Positions 1-11,360 of a stretch of 64,000 nucleotides of DNA are shown in pieces (position 1 is the stretch's first letter; every line of letters starts with the position of its first letter). The DNA lies in NCBI GenBank assembly GCA_030770425.1, contig JASJFT010000146.1:1-64000 (forward strand), in the 5' to 3' direction. The notes beneath the pieces are model-generated. The model saw nothing but the letters and a program-made list of their open reading frames with translations. It made no database searches and was not told the origin of the DNA. Source of the DNA: Darksidea phi (taxonomy: Eukaryota; Ascomycota; Dothideomycetes; Pleosporales; Lentitheciaceae). Both the position numbers and the translations under genes were made by a program.

Positions 1-42
1 GGGGGGGGGGGGGGGGTGGGTGGTGTTTTTTTTTGGTTTTTT

Positions 43-122
<80 letters not shown>

Positions 123-151
123 GGGCGGCGGGGGGGGGGGGGGGGGGGGGG
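1..151. other. Homopolymer scaffold end
   Basis: The first bases are a G run, a long T run and a second G run. No gene is credible here. On the left end of a scaffold a fungal telomere should read as C-rich repeats on this strand, and that is not what is seen, so this is either simple sequence or an assembly or sequencing artefact. Confidence 0.8.
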
Positions 152-698
152 GATGATGTAGATGTGGGTCCTTTTCGGGTCGAGGGAAAAAAGGCCTTCA
201 GGGATTAATTAGGCGCTTTGAGGGAAGGTTTGGCGTGGATGTGGGGTGTGGGCTTGGATGGTTTGTCTTGGTTTGTTGCACGGCGTGTGGCGAGTGGGTG
301 GGGTGTGGGTTTGCTGTTTTGTCGCGAAGGTTGGCTTGGTTGGGTTATTCGAGATTTTTTTTCTTTTCTTGGGGGGTGAGTCGGGGATGCGGTGGGGCTG
401 TGTGGGGGGGTCGTTTGCGCTATGTGTGTGCTCGCCCTTTGGAAATGGATAGGAGCTGTGGAGGCTGTAGTGGTGCATGTGAGCGTGCTTTTATTATACT
501 TTATATGGCTTGTGGTCGGGTGTGAGCATGGTTGTCAAGGCTGTAACTGGTTTTGGTTTGGTTTGTGGTGGGGTTTCTTGCGAAATGCTCCTCGTTGGTT
601 AACAGAGTAGGCCATGGTTCTACATACATATATTGAGCGATGTCTGAAGGATTATCTCACAGAGCTTGGTTTTCTAGTAGCTAATTCTCAGCCCCTTA
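152..698. other. G/T-skewed stretch without a gene
   Basis: The plus strand is strongly biased to G and T up to about position 600 and then returns to ordinary composition. The open frames are short, low in complexity and have no recognisable domain. No gene is called. Confidence 0.6.
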
Positions 699-1080
699 TT
701 ATCTGCCGCCTCTTTTCCCGACCCACTCTATAATCTCGGGGTCTCCGTCTGTCGTCATTCTCCCAACAGCGCCGATGATAAGCAGCCTGGATAGTCTCCA
801 TTCTTGCGCCTCGCAGAGACCGGCTTCCCTACCAGGATCTTCAGTTCCATCGAGCCAAATTGGGGCAGAGGTTCCTAACCTTCTTTGTACGCTTGCTTTG
901 CTCTTTTTTGTCGAGATATATGTATGAATCGAGCATGACGCCACGGATAGCATTCCTATGCGCAGGCAGTCCTTCTACTAGCCAGTCCCTGACGCTGCTC
1001 TTGAACTCGAAGCAACACGTGCGTTGAGCGAAGAACATCAGTGCTATTTCGGCGGCATATGTGGAGGTGGGGTCAGCCAT
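699..1080 (-). pseudogene. Possible fragment of a 2EXR-like hypothetical protein
   Basis: A minus-strand frame from 1080 to 841 has protein-like composition. It has a segment reading AEIALMFFAQRTCCFEF, which resembles the part of fungal 2EXR/DUF7730-type proteins where a parental structure bears a field such as 'FF..NTF.FEF'. Upstream, near 1190-1110, another minus frame also looks coding but ends in a stop before this segment, so an intron or a lesion would be needed. No complete gene model could be built. The assignment rests on resemblance only, and it may be a gene relic. Confidence 0.25.
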
Positions 1081-2061
1081 TTCTTGAGCCGCAATCGAGC
1101 AGAATGTGACAGGTTGGTCTAGGCAACCTGGTCCCAGTCTATGTTGATGTGTCTACTGTTGATGATTAGCTTAATGAACTCGTTGCGGGGCTCGGATGGA
1201 CGAGGTAACAATGGTGAGTTGTTAGTGTTTGCGACCGTATAAATATACGGGTCCAGTTTTCTTTGGTTTGGGTAGATTGGATGTTCCAATTACATCACCT
1301 GTGGCTCTTCTTTAAGCTTACCTAGGGAAGGTACTTGGTTTCGAGGTAGGACCCTCCTTGATAAGATGGTTTGATGCTCAAATCATAATAGATACATGCT
1401 TATGCTTGCGCTTACGCTTGTGGTATAGGACCCATCTTTCGAGGCTTTGGTGGGATTCTGGGCGTTGAAAGTTGGGTGGCAGAGCTCGAGTGAGGTGTGT
1501 GGTGAGATTCTTTTCTCAGTTGCTGATGAAGTACTTTCCTAGGTAGTACCGGCACGGAGGCAAGACGCGGGAGTATAAGTGATAATGGAATCGCATTGGG
1601 CCTGCTTGTTCCATTTCTAGCGGTTGAGTTGCTCTGTCTATGCCGAAACGAGTTCATGAAGGTAAGAATTAGTAACGAGCTTTGCTTCTGTCTGGATTCG
1701 CACTCCACCTTCATGGAAAGAAGCAGGCTGGCAAAACTTGGAAAGCCTTTGGGGCGCTTGTGTTCCGACATGAACGTATGCCGAGAATGTGCTCAGGTTG
1801 CTCCTCCCTCAAGATCCTATCGATAGACTCTCCATCATCACAGCAAGCGCAATATGAACGGATATTCAGTAGCTCCATCCCCTCTGCCGGGAGCTCGGAC
1901 CATTGCCCCACGGGACATCCCGTTGGATCCTGGGCTGGCTGTGTTTTTCGTGATTCTCTCACCTCATTGTGTTCAACGTTTCGATATCTCACGCCGCAGG
2001 AGAGGCGGCAACAACTACACGACAATAACAGCCCCGATTTACTAATGATACATGCAGAGAG
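1081..2061. other. Intergenic, no supported gene
   Basis: Several frames are open for 60-120 codons on both strands, but they overlap each other, have no recognisable motifs and no convincing splice structure. Nothing is called. Confidence 0.5.
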
Positions 2062-2316
2062 TCAAACGCGCCGACAACGCCGGACTCCTGACTCTGCCAA
2101 CGTTCTGCTCCACAATTCTAACGCCTGTCTCTTTTCGTCGCCTTTTAATGTTCGAAACATCACCTGTCGGTCCCTCATGATTGACGGTACTGTGTACAGC
2201 TCTATAGCTCTATTATCGTGTATAAGGTGTGCGTATACCGCCTCCACTGTGTACAAACTCCTAATTTTTCGTTCGACCCTTACAAAAGAGACTCACACTG
2301 TCCAAAATCCGAAACA
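2062..2316 (+). repeat. Short copy of a dispersed repeat
   Basis: About 255 bp align with both ends of the sequence at 4876-5716. The start shares the word CCGACAACGCCG with about 4879. The region 2130-2316 aligns continuously with about 5535-5716, sharing for example TACAAACTCCTA and CTCTATTATCGTGT/CTCTATTGTCGTGT. The roughly 590 bp inside the longer copy are absent here. This copy keeps CA and TG dinucleotides where the other has TA, so it has escaped RIP or been little affected. No terminal inverted repeat was found, so the class of element is unknown; a non-autonomous internal-deletion derivative is one reading. Confidence 0.6.
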
Positions 2317-2607
2317 AACACTTTCTCCTGGTGCAATGGCGAACAATCTCAACATCAGGTCCGTCAACTCTCTCAATCGCTATTGACGGAAGTTAGCAAG
2401 GTTACAGCTCTAATTACCCTCGCCTGTTAGGCGATGGGGAGTCGAAATTGTTTGTCAACTTGTAAGTCTTCACCGTCACCATTCATCTTCACCACTAGGG
2501 GACTCTTGATTGTTCCAAGTTCGATCAAATCGAAACGGCAGTTTCACGCTCACCGCTTCCCGATTTTGTTCATTATCATCCTTTACTAGGGCCGTCTAGC
2601 TTCGACT

Positions 2608-3597
2608 ATGTTTCGAGTTATTTCCTTCCACCGTCCCTCCATTTTTACAAACCTCCAACTCAAGGCTCCAAAAATGGGGCCCAAAACGATCACAACTGCA
2701 AGCCAGAAGGCTACGTGCGCCCCAATTAAAGTCCAATCAACGATTACTGCGTTCAAAGTCGTCAAGTCGAGCGCTCCGAAACGTCGGACGAAGAAGTTCC
2801 TTCAAGCTCTTCAGCGGCCGACTCCTCCTCCGGGACGACGTTACCCTGTCAAGATCCTCGAGAATGGTCTCATAAGCACCGAAACAACGCCAGACTATCT
2901 GGTTGCTGCGTAAGTCATAGCCATAACTTTTGCGATTTCGCTGACGGATATCAGTGCCAAACGCAATGCTCTAGAGTCACCTCTTCTTCGACTCCCTTTG
3001 AAGGTGCGCAAGATGATATGGGCGTTCGCTCTGGGAGGGAACACTGTGCAGATCAAGCTCCGGAGCACCAATGACGCCTCCACTAAAGCACGCTCCGATT
3101 CAGAATCACTGTACCAAGGCTACGCGGCGGTTCCAGGTCCACCTGGCCGCAAGATCAAGAAGTTGCGAACTGCATTTCGCCTGCCTGAAGTCTGTCGCAA
3201 TATCTACCATGAGACCGCAACCCTCGGATACGCTCTCAATGATTTCGTCTTCGCGGGTGAAATTCCAGCTTCCTTCGGGAGGCACGACGCGCCAGATGGT
3301 GCGCTCGAAGGTTGGGCTATGGAGCGAATTCCCGCGCAGTTACGCGCTATCACCACCATTCGACCGCACTGGATGGATGTTACCAACCAGCTTGACCAGA
3401 AAAACCATATGCGGGCTTTCAAGCATTTCTATCCAAGTCTCAACAAGCTGCTCGTTCCGAAGCGAACAGTTAGTCTGGAGGCAAATGCACCTGATCGTGG
3501 CGATCCGATGCGGAAATTCCTGCGCCAACAGGCCAAAGAGAACATTGCAAGTCGGATCAAAGAACAGGAAGGGACTAGCGTGGAAGTCGTGTTCTAA
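2608..3597 (+). CDS. 2EXR/DUF7730-like hypothetical protein
   Basis: Two exons, 2608-2909 and 2955-3597, are joined through a 45-nt GT-AG intron and give 314 residues. The join runs on in frame into the motif SPLLRLPLKVRKMIWAFAL, the usual opening of the fungal 2EXR/DUF7730-like domain (an F-box-like helix followed by a compact domain). A later segment, VCRNIYHETATLGYALNDFVF, fits the 'CR.IY.E....Y..N.F.F' core of the same family. A basic, Ser/Thr-rich N-terminal tail of about 100 residues precedes it. Two starts are possible: 2608, or the ATG at 2674, which lies in a better AAAATGG context. Such proteins are numerous in Pezizomycotina and have no established biochemical role. The protein is complete, with no frameshift. 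Confidence 0.7.
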
Positions 3598-4875
3598 ATC
3601 CTTGGAGTCGGAACTGGTTACCTTGCCAGCATCTAGGGGGGTCGTTAGGAGGAAGCCGCACTCAGTTGAAGAAGAAGTGATTAGCGGCTGACATTCTCAC
3701 TGCATGAGACTTGGGCGTCCTATTTATGTGGGATGCATCCCAGAGAAGCACCCATGGTTTACACTCAAGCTTATGCGCTTTAGGACGACCTGATTTGAAG
3801 AATCTCAAGGTTGAATGGGTTAGATAGACACATATCTTCCGTAAGTCAAATCCAAGAAAGTTTTCACATGGTCTCCATGTTAATAGTGTTCGTTTGCTAC
3901 GCCTATACCTCCTGAACTTCGAGCAATCAGCTAGAACTGGAAGGAGGAATATTAAGACAACACGCAGACCCTATCTTAGATGCAAAATCAGTAACTGAAA
4001 TGTATTAGCTATTGCTTCGAACAAGCCAACTTAGACTTGTCGAATGCCCGCGAACACAATCTCACAGTATTCTGCATCTGGGTTGGGGCTCACCCCTTAA
4101 GAGAAATTATTAAACTCATGTCTAAACCATTCTAATTGCCTAATTCGCTAACACCACCCACTCCGGATACGCAAACTACGTTCCCTGTATAAGGAGCGGA
4201 TATCTGTCTCATTGAGCCTCATCACGAGTAGTCAAGCTGGCGAAAACAAACCTTCATTTAGAGGACGAATTCTGAGTCACGTAGTAAGGATACAGCTATG
4301 GCCACCCAATGGAGTCATTGTAGAAATGATAAAAAGGAACCTCTCTTTTACTTGTTCCTTCCAAGAGAACCTTGTTGTTGGAGGCTTACATTCTGTTGAT
4401 AGCTATTTGGCTTTTTCGAAGATGATCTCACAACAGGAATGACATCAAACCGCCAATCCACCGTCTATCAACCCTTCACCTGCAAAGATAGACGCAAGTA
4501 CCATGCCCTGAAGAGGACCCTTTTAGATAAACTCGGGCACCTTTCAGCTCTCAGAGTGACTCGTGATATTCCTGGCCCGGACCTTAGCTCGGAGAATAAT
4601 TAAGAATATATCGTGACATTTCTTCTGCCGCTCTAATGGAAAATTTACGTCGTAGGTACGATAACGGCGTACGAAGTCTTCCCAACGGGGATGTGGAGAT
4701 CGATATCCATGACCTTGGATAGTTATAACGAACATATACTATTGAGTACATACGTTTTTCTTGCCTTCAAAATTTGCTCATTCGTCCTTGATTTTTCGCC
4801 CATCTTTGCAGAGAATGCATCATCAATGAACTCTGATAACGGGTAATGTCCAGTTCTGAGGAAGGGCAAACAGTC
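3598..4875. other. Intergenic, no supported gene
   Basis: The longest open frames are about 60-75 codons with no motif or splice partner. Base composition is ordinary until about 4890, where the RIP-like repeat begins. Confidence 0.5.
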
Positions 4876-5716
4876 TAACCGACAACGCCGAACCCCCTAC
4901 GCCCTATACTATCGTTCGTATCGTATTTACTATAGCTACTAGCTCTATCTTCCATAGTAGGTATTTACTCGCTTGATAGCCTATTAAGAAGGCTATTTCC
5001 TCCCTTATTAACTCGAGTTCCTATATTAGGCTCTCCTCTAGATCGTATAAACGGAATAATTAGTTCTCGGTAAAATACCTCTCCCTATTATATAGGTCCT
5101 CGGATAGGAATATATTATAGATAATTACTAATAACTATACGAGGATTCTATCGCCGCCCGTTCCCTTAAATATATCTAGCGTATAGTTAGTTTTATACTA
5201 ATAGTTATATTCTAATCGAGGAGCCCGATCGACAATATCTCCCGCTTATAGTATTAGGGATACTCCGCCGCTGTATTCGAAAGGTTAATAGTACTATATT
5301 CGAATACTAAGTTATAGTTTAGTTTACTATCCTACTAAAGGACTAGGCGAACGATCGTTGGCAAAGACATAATATATAAGGAAGCTAGCTGAGGATAAGA
5401 GATAGATATAGTAAGTAGGATACTAGTATCATCGTAGGTAAATTTTATACTATAGGCGGTAGTATAGGTATATTAACTTATCGCTACCGCTATTAGTCTC
5501 CTAACCAGGCTCTATAGTTCGGTAGTATATGTTATTTCTCGTCGCCTTAATATTCGAAATATCACCTCGTCGCTTACGATCGATAGTAATATATATAGCT
5601 CTACAGCTCTATTGTCGTGTGTAAGGTATAGGTATAGTACCTCTACTGAATACAAACTCCTACTATGTTCCGTACGGAGCTTATAAGGAGACCCCTACTA
5701 TATAAATCCAAATCAA
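4876..5716 (+). repeat. RIP-mutated long copy of a dispersed repeat
   Basis: About 840 bp rich in TA with very few CA or TG dinucleotides; several successive 60-base lines, such as 4981-5220, have none. Its two ends match the short repeat at 2062-2316. Differences between the copies are mostly C-to-T or G-to-A in the CA/TG context, the signature of repeat-induced point mutation. All frames are full of stops. No transposase or reverse transcriptase motif could be read, so the element class is unknown. Confidence 0.65.
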
Positions 5717-7182
5717 ATAAAAGTCGTATACAGTATGCCTCTAGTCAGACCAGCCTTGTTGCCTAAAGAAAATAAGCGTTCAGGATTGAAGTTGGTTCTG
5801 CCTCCTGGAAGGGTGCTGAAGTAAGGATGACGTTCGATCGAACAGCTCCCGGGTTTACACAAACCCAAGTTTCAAGAAGGCTTGTCTTTACTACATAGCT
5901 CGGGGTCAACCAATCCACGTACACTGAATCAAGAAAGCTTGATTCGGGTGATGATACGGCATGCATCAGGCCCGACATTGGCGTGATTCCGAAAGGCTTT
6001 GAATAAGCACCAATGAGGCCAAGTCTCACAGATGAAGTCGAAGCAGAAGTGAGTCTCGATGTCTTCCCTGAACACCATTTGTCTCAGTTCTGTTGACAGG
6101 GGTTCAAATGGAAATGACAATTTTGGGCTTGGTGTAGTCACGCTCTTAAGTTGCAAAGCTCTTACAGTGGGGTGTCAATGTCTTTTGTTTCGGACCAGGA
6201 GCTAAACTGCCTTGAGAAATATAGCACGTTTTCCACGTTCGTATTTGTTCTGAGAGTAGAGACTAGATTTAGCGAGATAGATCTGGAGCTTCGTGAGGTC
6301 CGTGAAGTCGAAAAGATTGCCCGGCCTGGATGGACGAGTGGTTGCTAGATGAGTACTGAACAAGTTGAAGGGTGTTACGCTACGAATCAGAGTCGCGGAT
6401 GTAAACTGCGCGTAAAGTCGGCTCGGTTGGTTGGCAAAGCGAAGATAGCGTTGTATTAGTGTAAAGGTGAATACTTGCGGCTTTTGTATTGTAACAGGAA
6501 GGAGAGGGATGGCATACAATAAACATCTGTTTTAACAATGTAGGCAACTGCGTATGGGTATACTTCGTATGACAGAATCCATTACCTTGGGCCGTTTCCC
6601 CCGAAGACAACGCACATGTGAAAGCTCTGCTGACCTTTGGAAAATTGACAAGCACCGCTGCGATTATTGATAAAGACTATAGCGCGCAATGGGGTCCTTT
6701 GAAAGAGTAGTACCCGCATGTCAAGTGTTAGACAGAGCTTATATAGATATCGGTGCGTTGAAATAGTCTATACATTGTGTTGACAGAGTTAAAATGAAAT
6801 TTAGACTTAGCACATTGATTTGTCCCCATTGCGCAAGACGGGAGGATCCAATCAGAGAGCGCTTACATAAGGATGTCGCACAGACCAACAAAGCTTCATT
6901 CCCAATGCCTCCCTTGTTCCGCAACCCTTCCCCACGTAGACTCACCTTGTCTATCATACACTTGTCAGCGAGATGGAATTGCTAGGCTACTATTGAATCC
7001 GCCAAAGCTGAGGTCTGCCATCTACGACGTTCACTTTGATACGCTCAGTCGAGTCCCAATCGCGTATGCCCAACAATCTAGACGGCCATCAACAACGCCT
7101 GGACCTCATCCCGGTTTTAAACACCCGATTGGCGCGTCCGGATCAAGAGCAAGTATAAATCGAACCACGCCCTTCTTACATA
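5717..7182. other. Intergenic with weak ORF remnants
   Basis: On the minus strand, overlapping frames between 6156 and 5763 carry stretches with protein-like composition (for instance LSTELRQMVFRE and FLDSVYVDWLTPSYVV) that could be a decayed 2EXR-like gene. They lie in different frames with no clear splice sites. No other gene is supported. The last 200 bp form the promoter of the F-box gene at 7183. Confidence 0.35.
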
Positions 7183-8385
7183 ATGGCTGGATTTCGCGAT
7201 CTGAGCGTAGATCTACTCTACGTCATCATCTCCCATCTCCAATCCGATAAAAGGCTGCTGCGGGACCTTGCACTCTCATGCCGTCTGTTTCGCGATATAT
7301 CTCAACGTTTCATTGTCCGCGACGTCACGCTTGCTCATAGTCCGACGCTCTCACGATCCAAACTCTTCCTCCGCACTTTAAATGAGCGGCCGGATTTGAT
7401 AGCTCACGTCCATCGTTTGGAACTCGACCTGTTACGCGAAGACATTCATTGGCCCGAGGAACAGAACAACATAAATCTTCTCACTCGCCTACTTACTAAT
7501 TTACGCGACTTCTGTTACCTCTCCAGGGACTACAAAGTTTGGCATTACGACCTTCCATTACCACTAAAATGGGCTTCCGAGGATGCACATAGCCACGTGA
7601 GGCGGATTGACTGGCACCACAACATGACGATCGAGACGCTTTGCAAGTGCATAGCGCTTCCACGAATTAATAGTATCTATTGTCGTGAGCTGTACACGAC
7701 GGTTTCCACAACAGTTGATCTGCCTACGATCCCGGCGAACTCCTCTTCCATCGCCGAGCTTCGAATAGGTTCAGCATTAGGACTACCACTCGAAGACTTT
7801 CGGGTTATGCTTCAATCACCGCAATGTCTGCAGAAGCTGACCCTCGAGTTCCAGGACGAATTGAGGTATGGACTTGAAGCGGACCGCATTAGCTGGCTTC
7901 TAGAGCCCGTCCAAAATACTCTGCAGGAACTCAGCATATCTACACAGATGGGCTCCTGGAGATCCGAAGCGACAGACTCCGCAGCAGACTTCTCCGGCTT
8001 TTCTTTACTACGACAACTCCAAATCCCCCTTAGATATCTCATCGGAAGGAGTACTGGAGAGACGCTTTGCGCTCCTGGACTCTTGTCACCTCGATTGTGC
8101 GAGCTCACTATATCATTTCTCTCCACGGATACCAAGCGGTTCTCATACAGCCCATATGCATCGCAGAATTTCGAAGCCTTGACGGATTGGCTAGGGAATT
8201 TTCAGGATCAGAAAGAGCGATCGACCGATTTAACTCATGTCACTCTCCAGGAGATTGGTTTTAGACGGCACTACGGCGATTTGCATAAGGATTCTGTTTG
8301 CGCAATGGATGGCGTGTGGGGCTCACTGAAAAGTCACCACTCCGGAAGGCTCAGGCTATGCTGTCCAATTAGAACTGTGGAATAA
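7183..8385 (+). CDS. F-box domain protein
   Basis: A single-exon frame of 400 residues. The N-terminus (about residues 5-45, with LSVDLLYVIISHLQSDKRLL followed by LALSCRLFRDISQRFIVRDV) has the F-box pattern: a short helix with 'L..DLL..I..HL', then 'L.LSC..F'. An F-box binds Skp1 and so recruits substrates to an SCF ubiquitin ligase. The rest contains irregular leucine-rich stretches (L.ELRIGSALGLPLEDF, LQKLTLEF, LQELSIST, LRQLQIPL, LCELTISFL), typical of fungal F-box proteins whose substrate is unknown. The start was chosen as the first ATG in the frame, placed just before the F-box. No introns or lesions are seen. The substrate cannot be inferred. Confidence 0.8.
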   Translation: MAGFRDLSVDLLYVIISHLQSDKRLLRDLALSCRLFRDISQRFIVRDVTLAHSPTLSRSKLFLRTLNERPDLIAHVHRLELDLLREDIHWPEEQNNINLLTRLLTNLRDFCYLSRDYKVWHYDLPLPLKWASEDAHSHVRRIDWHHNMTIETLCKCIALPRINSIYCRELYTTVSTTVDLPTIPANSSSIAELRIGSALGLPLEDFRVMLQSPQCLQKLTLEFQDELRYGLEADRISWLLEPVQNTLQELSISTQMGSWRSEATDSAADFSGFSLLRQLQIPLRYLIGRSTGETLCAPGLLSPRLCELTISFLSTDTKRFSYSPYASQNFEALTDWLGNFQDQKERSTDLTHVTLQEIGFRRHYGDLHKDSVCAMDGVWGSLKSHHSGRLRLCCPIRTVE

Positions 8386-10365
8386 AGTCTCCAATTGCTG
8401 CGTCGTTTGACTTCTACTATACTGTTCAGGGCATATACGAAAACAGGCTGAATGGATCACAGTTTCTTGCCAAGTAGACGTTATGTGCGCTTCGCCCAGT
8501 TTACAGTTCACGGGCGACATACAAATCCTAGACTCGGAAAGTAACAGTATAATCCATATGCCTTGCACAATGCTTAGTAAGTGCGTGTATCATTATTTTT
8601 TAATACATTATTTCCGCATGCGCAAATCAAAACTAATGCCCTCATTTCTTTAGCTCCGCTCCCTCAATAAGGAAATAATATGGGCTACCTTTTCTACCAA
8701 CAGATCTGTCTTCTGGGACCGAGTTTCTCAATGACGTGAAATGGAACGGCCAGGAAGGCGAGAGCTTTGACGGATTACCCTGTTCGACTTGGATTAACGT
8801 GTGCTTGGAGACCGTCTGACTGGACTCAGCAACCCACAATCTTTTCCTTGAGTCAAAACGGTGGACTTGAGAGTCGCCGTAGATGAATCGAGTCGCTATC
8901 GCCGTGAGATGGAGGAGTAGAGCGACGGAAGCAACTTAGATGGACTTCATTCTGCAAGACCAAGGCGTGCTTTCAGCGCTTCAGTTCGCAAGTGGAGAAC
9001 GTGCAGTATATGCGCTCTACACCATCGCTAGCGCACCCTATAGGTCACACGTACTGGAAGTAATCGTTCAATTGACTGGCTGCCAGCGTTATCAATCTAC
9101 TCGCCGCTCTCGTGCCGATAACTCGGAGTCCCAAAGCTATACACACAAAAACGTCGTCCTAGACACTGTACCGCTAACGACATGTACACCCGGTTTACTA
9201 CATGGTTTGCTAATGCTACGCTGCCTTCGTTAATCAACAGTACCCCACCTTTTTACCGTATAAGTATCCGTCCGGCATTTGTGTCTGCACCGACGAACGT
9301 GTGCCACCCGGCGGGTGCATCGTTGCATCCCGGGTATTGGGACCTCCGGCCTTAACCGCTATTGTAATCAAAAATCCTCCATAGACACGGAGACGTATTA
9401 ATTTGCCTATTCGTTAGTCTACGTCAGCAGAAACCCACAGGTCATGCTCTCGCGCCCCAATTTGATTCCGCCACGTATCCTTAGTCCGCCAGGTCAGAGT
9501 GTCAACGATCATGCACAATAGCTCTCCATATTCTACACCATACATTAGAATCCAACCCAATAAACCAACGACCATCATCCCTCCTGGAGCACCTTCCAGA
9601 ATAACATCCCGCCGACCCCTCCCTAGGCCCATTTCCATGCTGCTTTCCTGCATACTAGAACCGGAACTTTGTTGAAGTTGGGATGCGTGTAAGGAGAGTT
9701 CCGGCAGTATTTCTCATTGATGATAGAATGCGGGCGCCCGGTGCCCCACATAGTCGTAGGGTTAGAGTAGACTTTGATGAAGTGATGCCGATGGTGTTGC
9801 TTACTAGTGGGGATGCGACCCCAAAGAGGAACAAAGACGCGAAAGGGATGAGGGTGGGGAGCTCCATCGTCCCCCGAGCTTCTGGCGTTGCAACAAGTTT
9901 GATTACCATGGCTGTTAGGTGGTTCATGGGTTTTTATAACCCTCATTTGCATACGGTTTCGTCATCAGCACAGTGTTTGGCGTGTTCGTCGTATCATCCT
10001 GAATCGACCTCCATCCATAGCGCCCACGCTACTCACTAGATCTCCTAGCTGTAGCTTGGGGGTCATGGAAGCAAACAGTGAACCTCGTGATCAGAATGGT
10101 GGATTGGTTGCTCCGCTTGGGCCGCATTTTTTCCATATCTACTGGTGTTTCATTCTCAGCATTCTCTTCTCACCCGAGCCGATGGGTGGTATTGTGCACG
10201 TGTAACTAAAGCTTCAAACAATCTTTCCACCCGAGATGTGTAACCCAGCTATATGATGAGTACTAGAAACTTCTCTTGCGTTACCTGTCAGAAGGGAGAG
10301 ATATGGTAGCATATAAAGCACCCAAGCTCATCACTTGAGACTAAAATATCATCATCTTCGTCACG
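8386..10365. other. Intergenic, no supported gene
   Basis: Nearly 2 kb with only short frames. A minus-strand frame at about 9873-9655 starts with a hydrophobic, signal-peptide-like stretch (MELPTLIPFASLFLFGVASP), and another at 9653-9414 has one hydrophobic segment, but no splice model joins them in a consistent frame. Nothing is called. The last 60 bp carry the TATA-like box of the next gene. Confidence 0.45.
10312..10317 (+). promoter_or_regulatory. TATA-like box of the secreted-protein gene
   Basis: TATAAA lies about 50 bp upstream of the ATG at 10366, followed by a short AC-rich leader. The placement fits a core promoter, but no transcript data support it. Confidence 0.4.
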
Positions 10366-10888
10366 ATGACGCTTCCCTTCCTCCCTCTACTTGCGACATT
10401 AGTCTACACTATAGGGGCTTCTCCAATCAATACGACAAATGAAACAACAGTCGATCTCGCTGTAGCTCAAGCAGTTGCAGATGCACCAAAATGTGTCCCG
10501 CAAGGCCCCGAATCATGCCAAGCAATTCTTACCTCCAGAAGAGGAGGTAAGTAAACCCTTTCCCTCGCCCATCCCGACTCCGTCGTCTTTACTGATCTTC
10601 CATACAACAGGAGGCTGGATCGAAATCTACGACCACAGTTGCAAGTCAATTGGCATTGACCTGTATCCTCAAGCAGGCATACGTATGACGGCCGCCCATC
10701 TGCCGTACGATGTGGTGATTACGAGGGTTAGCAAGGGGTTCAAGGATTTGCAAAATCCGGACATGGTCTTCGAGTTCTTGTATGCTGGTGCGAGTTATGG
10801 AAGCGGAAAGTCGACGTTGGTTGTTGGCAAGACAGAATATTATCCAGCTACTTTGTATTTAAGGGTGGGGTTTTTGTGCCATCCCTAG
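10366..10888 (+). CDS. Small secreted cysteine-containing protein, intact family member
   Basis: Exons 10366-10546 and 10611-10888 (64-nt intron, phase 1) encode 152 residues. The first 18 residues or so are a signal peptide ending near GASP. Then come a short Thr/Asn-rich segment, a conserved block QGPESCQAIL just before the intron, a block IYDHSC just after it, and the C-terminal GFLCHP followed at once by the stop. The same blocks and the same intron phase occur in the two damaged relatives at 11361-11935 and 12519-12917, which confirms the gene model. Both relatives have an extra cysteine pair (GWCP....C) near the end that is missing here. No known domain is recognised. Size, secretion and cysteines are what candidate apoplastic effectors look like, but the function is unknown. 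Confidence 0.75.
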
Positions 10889-11360
10889 ATGGCTTTGGGA
10901 AGAGGCAAAAGGGATGGTCGAGAGAGATTTTATTCCTTGATCAGACGGTCGAAACGATCTCGGGTAAAACAGTCATTGAATAGAACGGATTCGCTTTCAA
11001 TCCTTACCTAATCTCATTCATCTCGACTTAACATATTTGCGCCATATCCTCAAGGTCAACACCAATAGACCAAGGAATTTCTCGCAGCTACGCTTCGACC
11101 TAATGAAGGCTTAGGCTAGGCGCTGGTACATCTATTATTAGGTGTTCAGCATTCCTTGGACGATATCTCTCATATTGTATTCCTATACTGGTTTATGTTG
11201 AGAGTCGATGGACAACGAAACAGGGTATGCCCATTCGTTACTAAACCGATACAATTCCTTTCAAAGGCCTACCCCCTAAGTACTACAATACCCGACGTAT
11301 CAAATGTGCTGCGGCCATATCCAGATCGTCATGCTACCTCGTATTTGCCGCTCGTCTCAT

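Noticed and set aside
1682..2386. Plus-strand frame of 234 codons
   Set aside because: It runs straight through the dispersed repeat at 2062-2316, has no motifs, and overlaps equally open frames on the other strand.
9414..9927. Minus-strand frames that might be a small secreted or membrane protein
   Set aside because: A leader-like start (MELPTLIPFASLF) and a hydrophobic segment exist, but the only good intron (GTAAGC...TTCTAG) joins the leader to a frame without the hydrophobic segment, so no consistent gene results.
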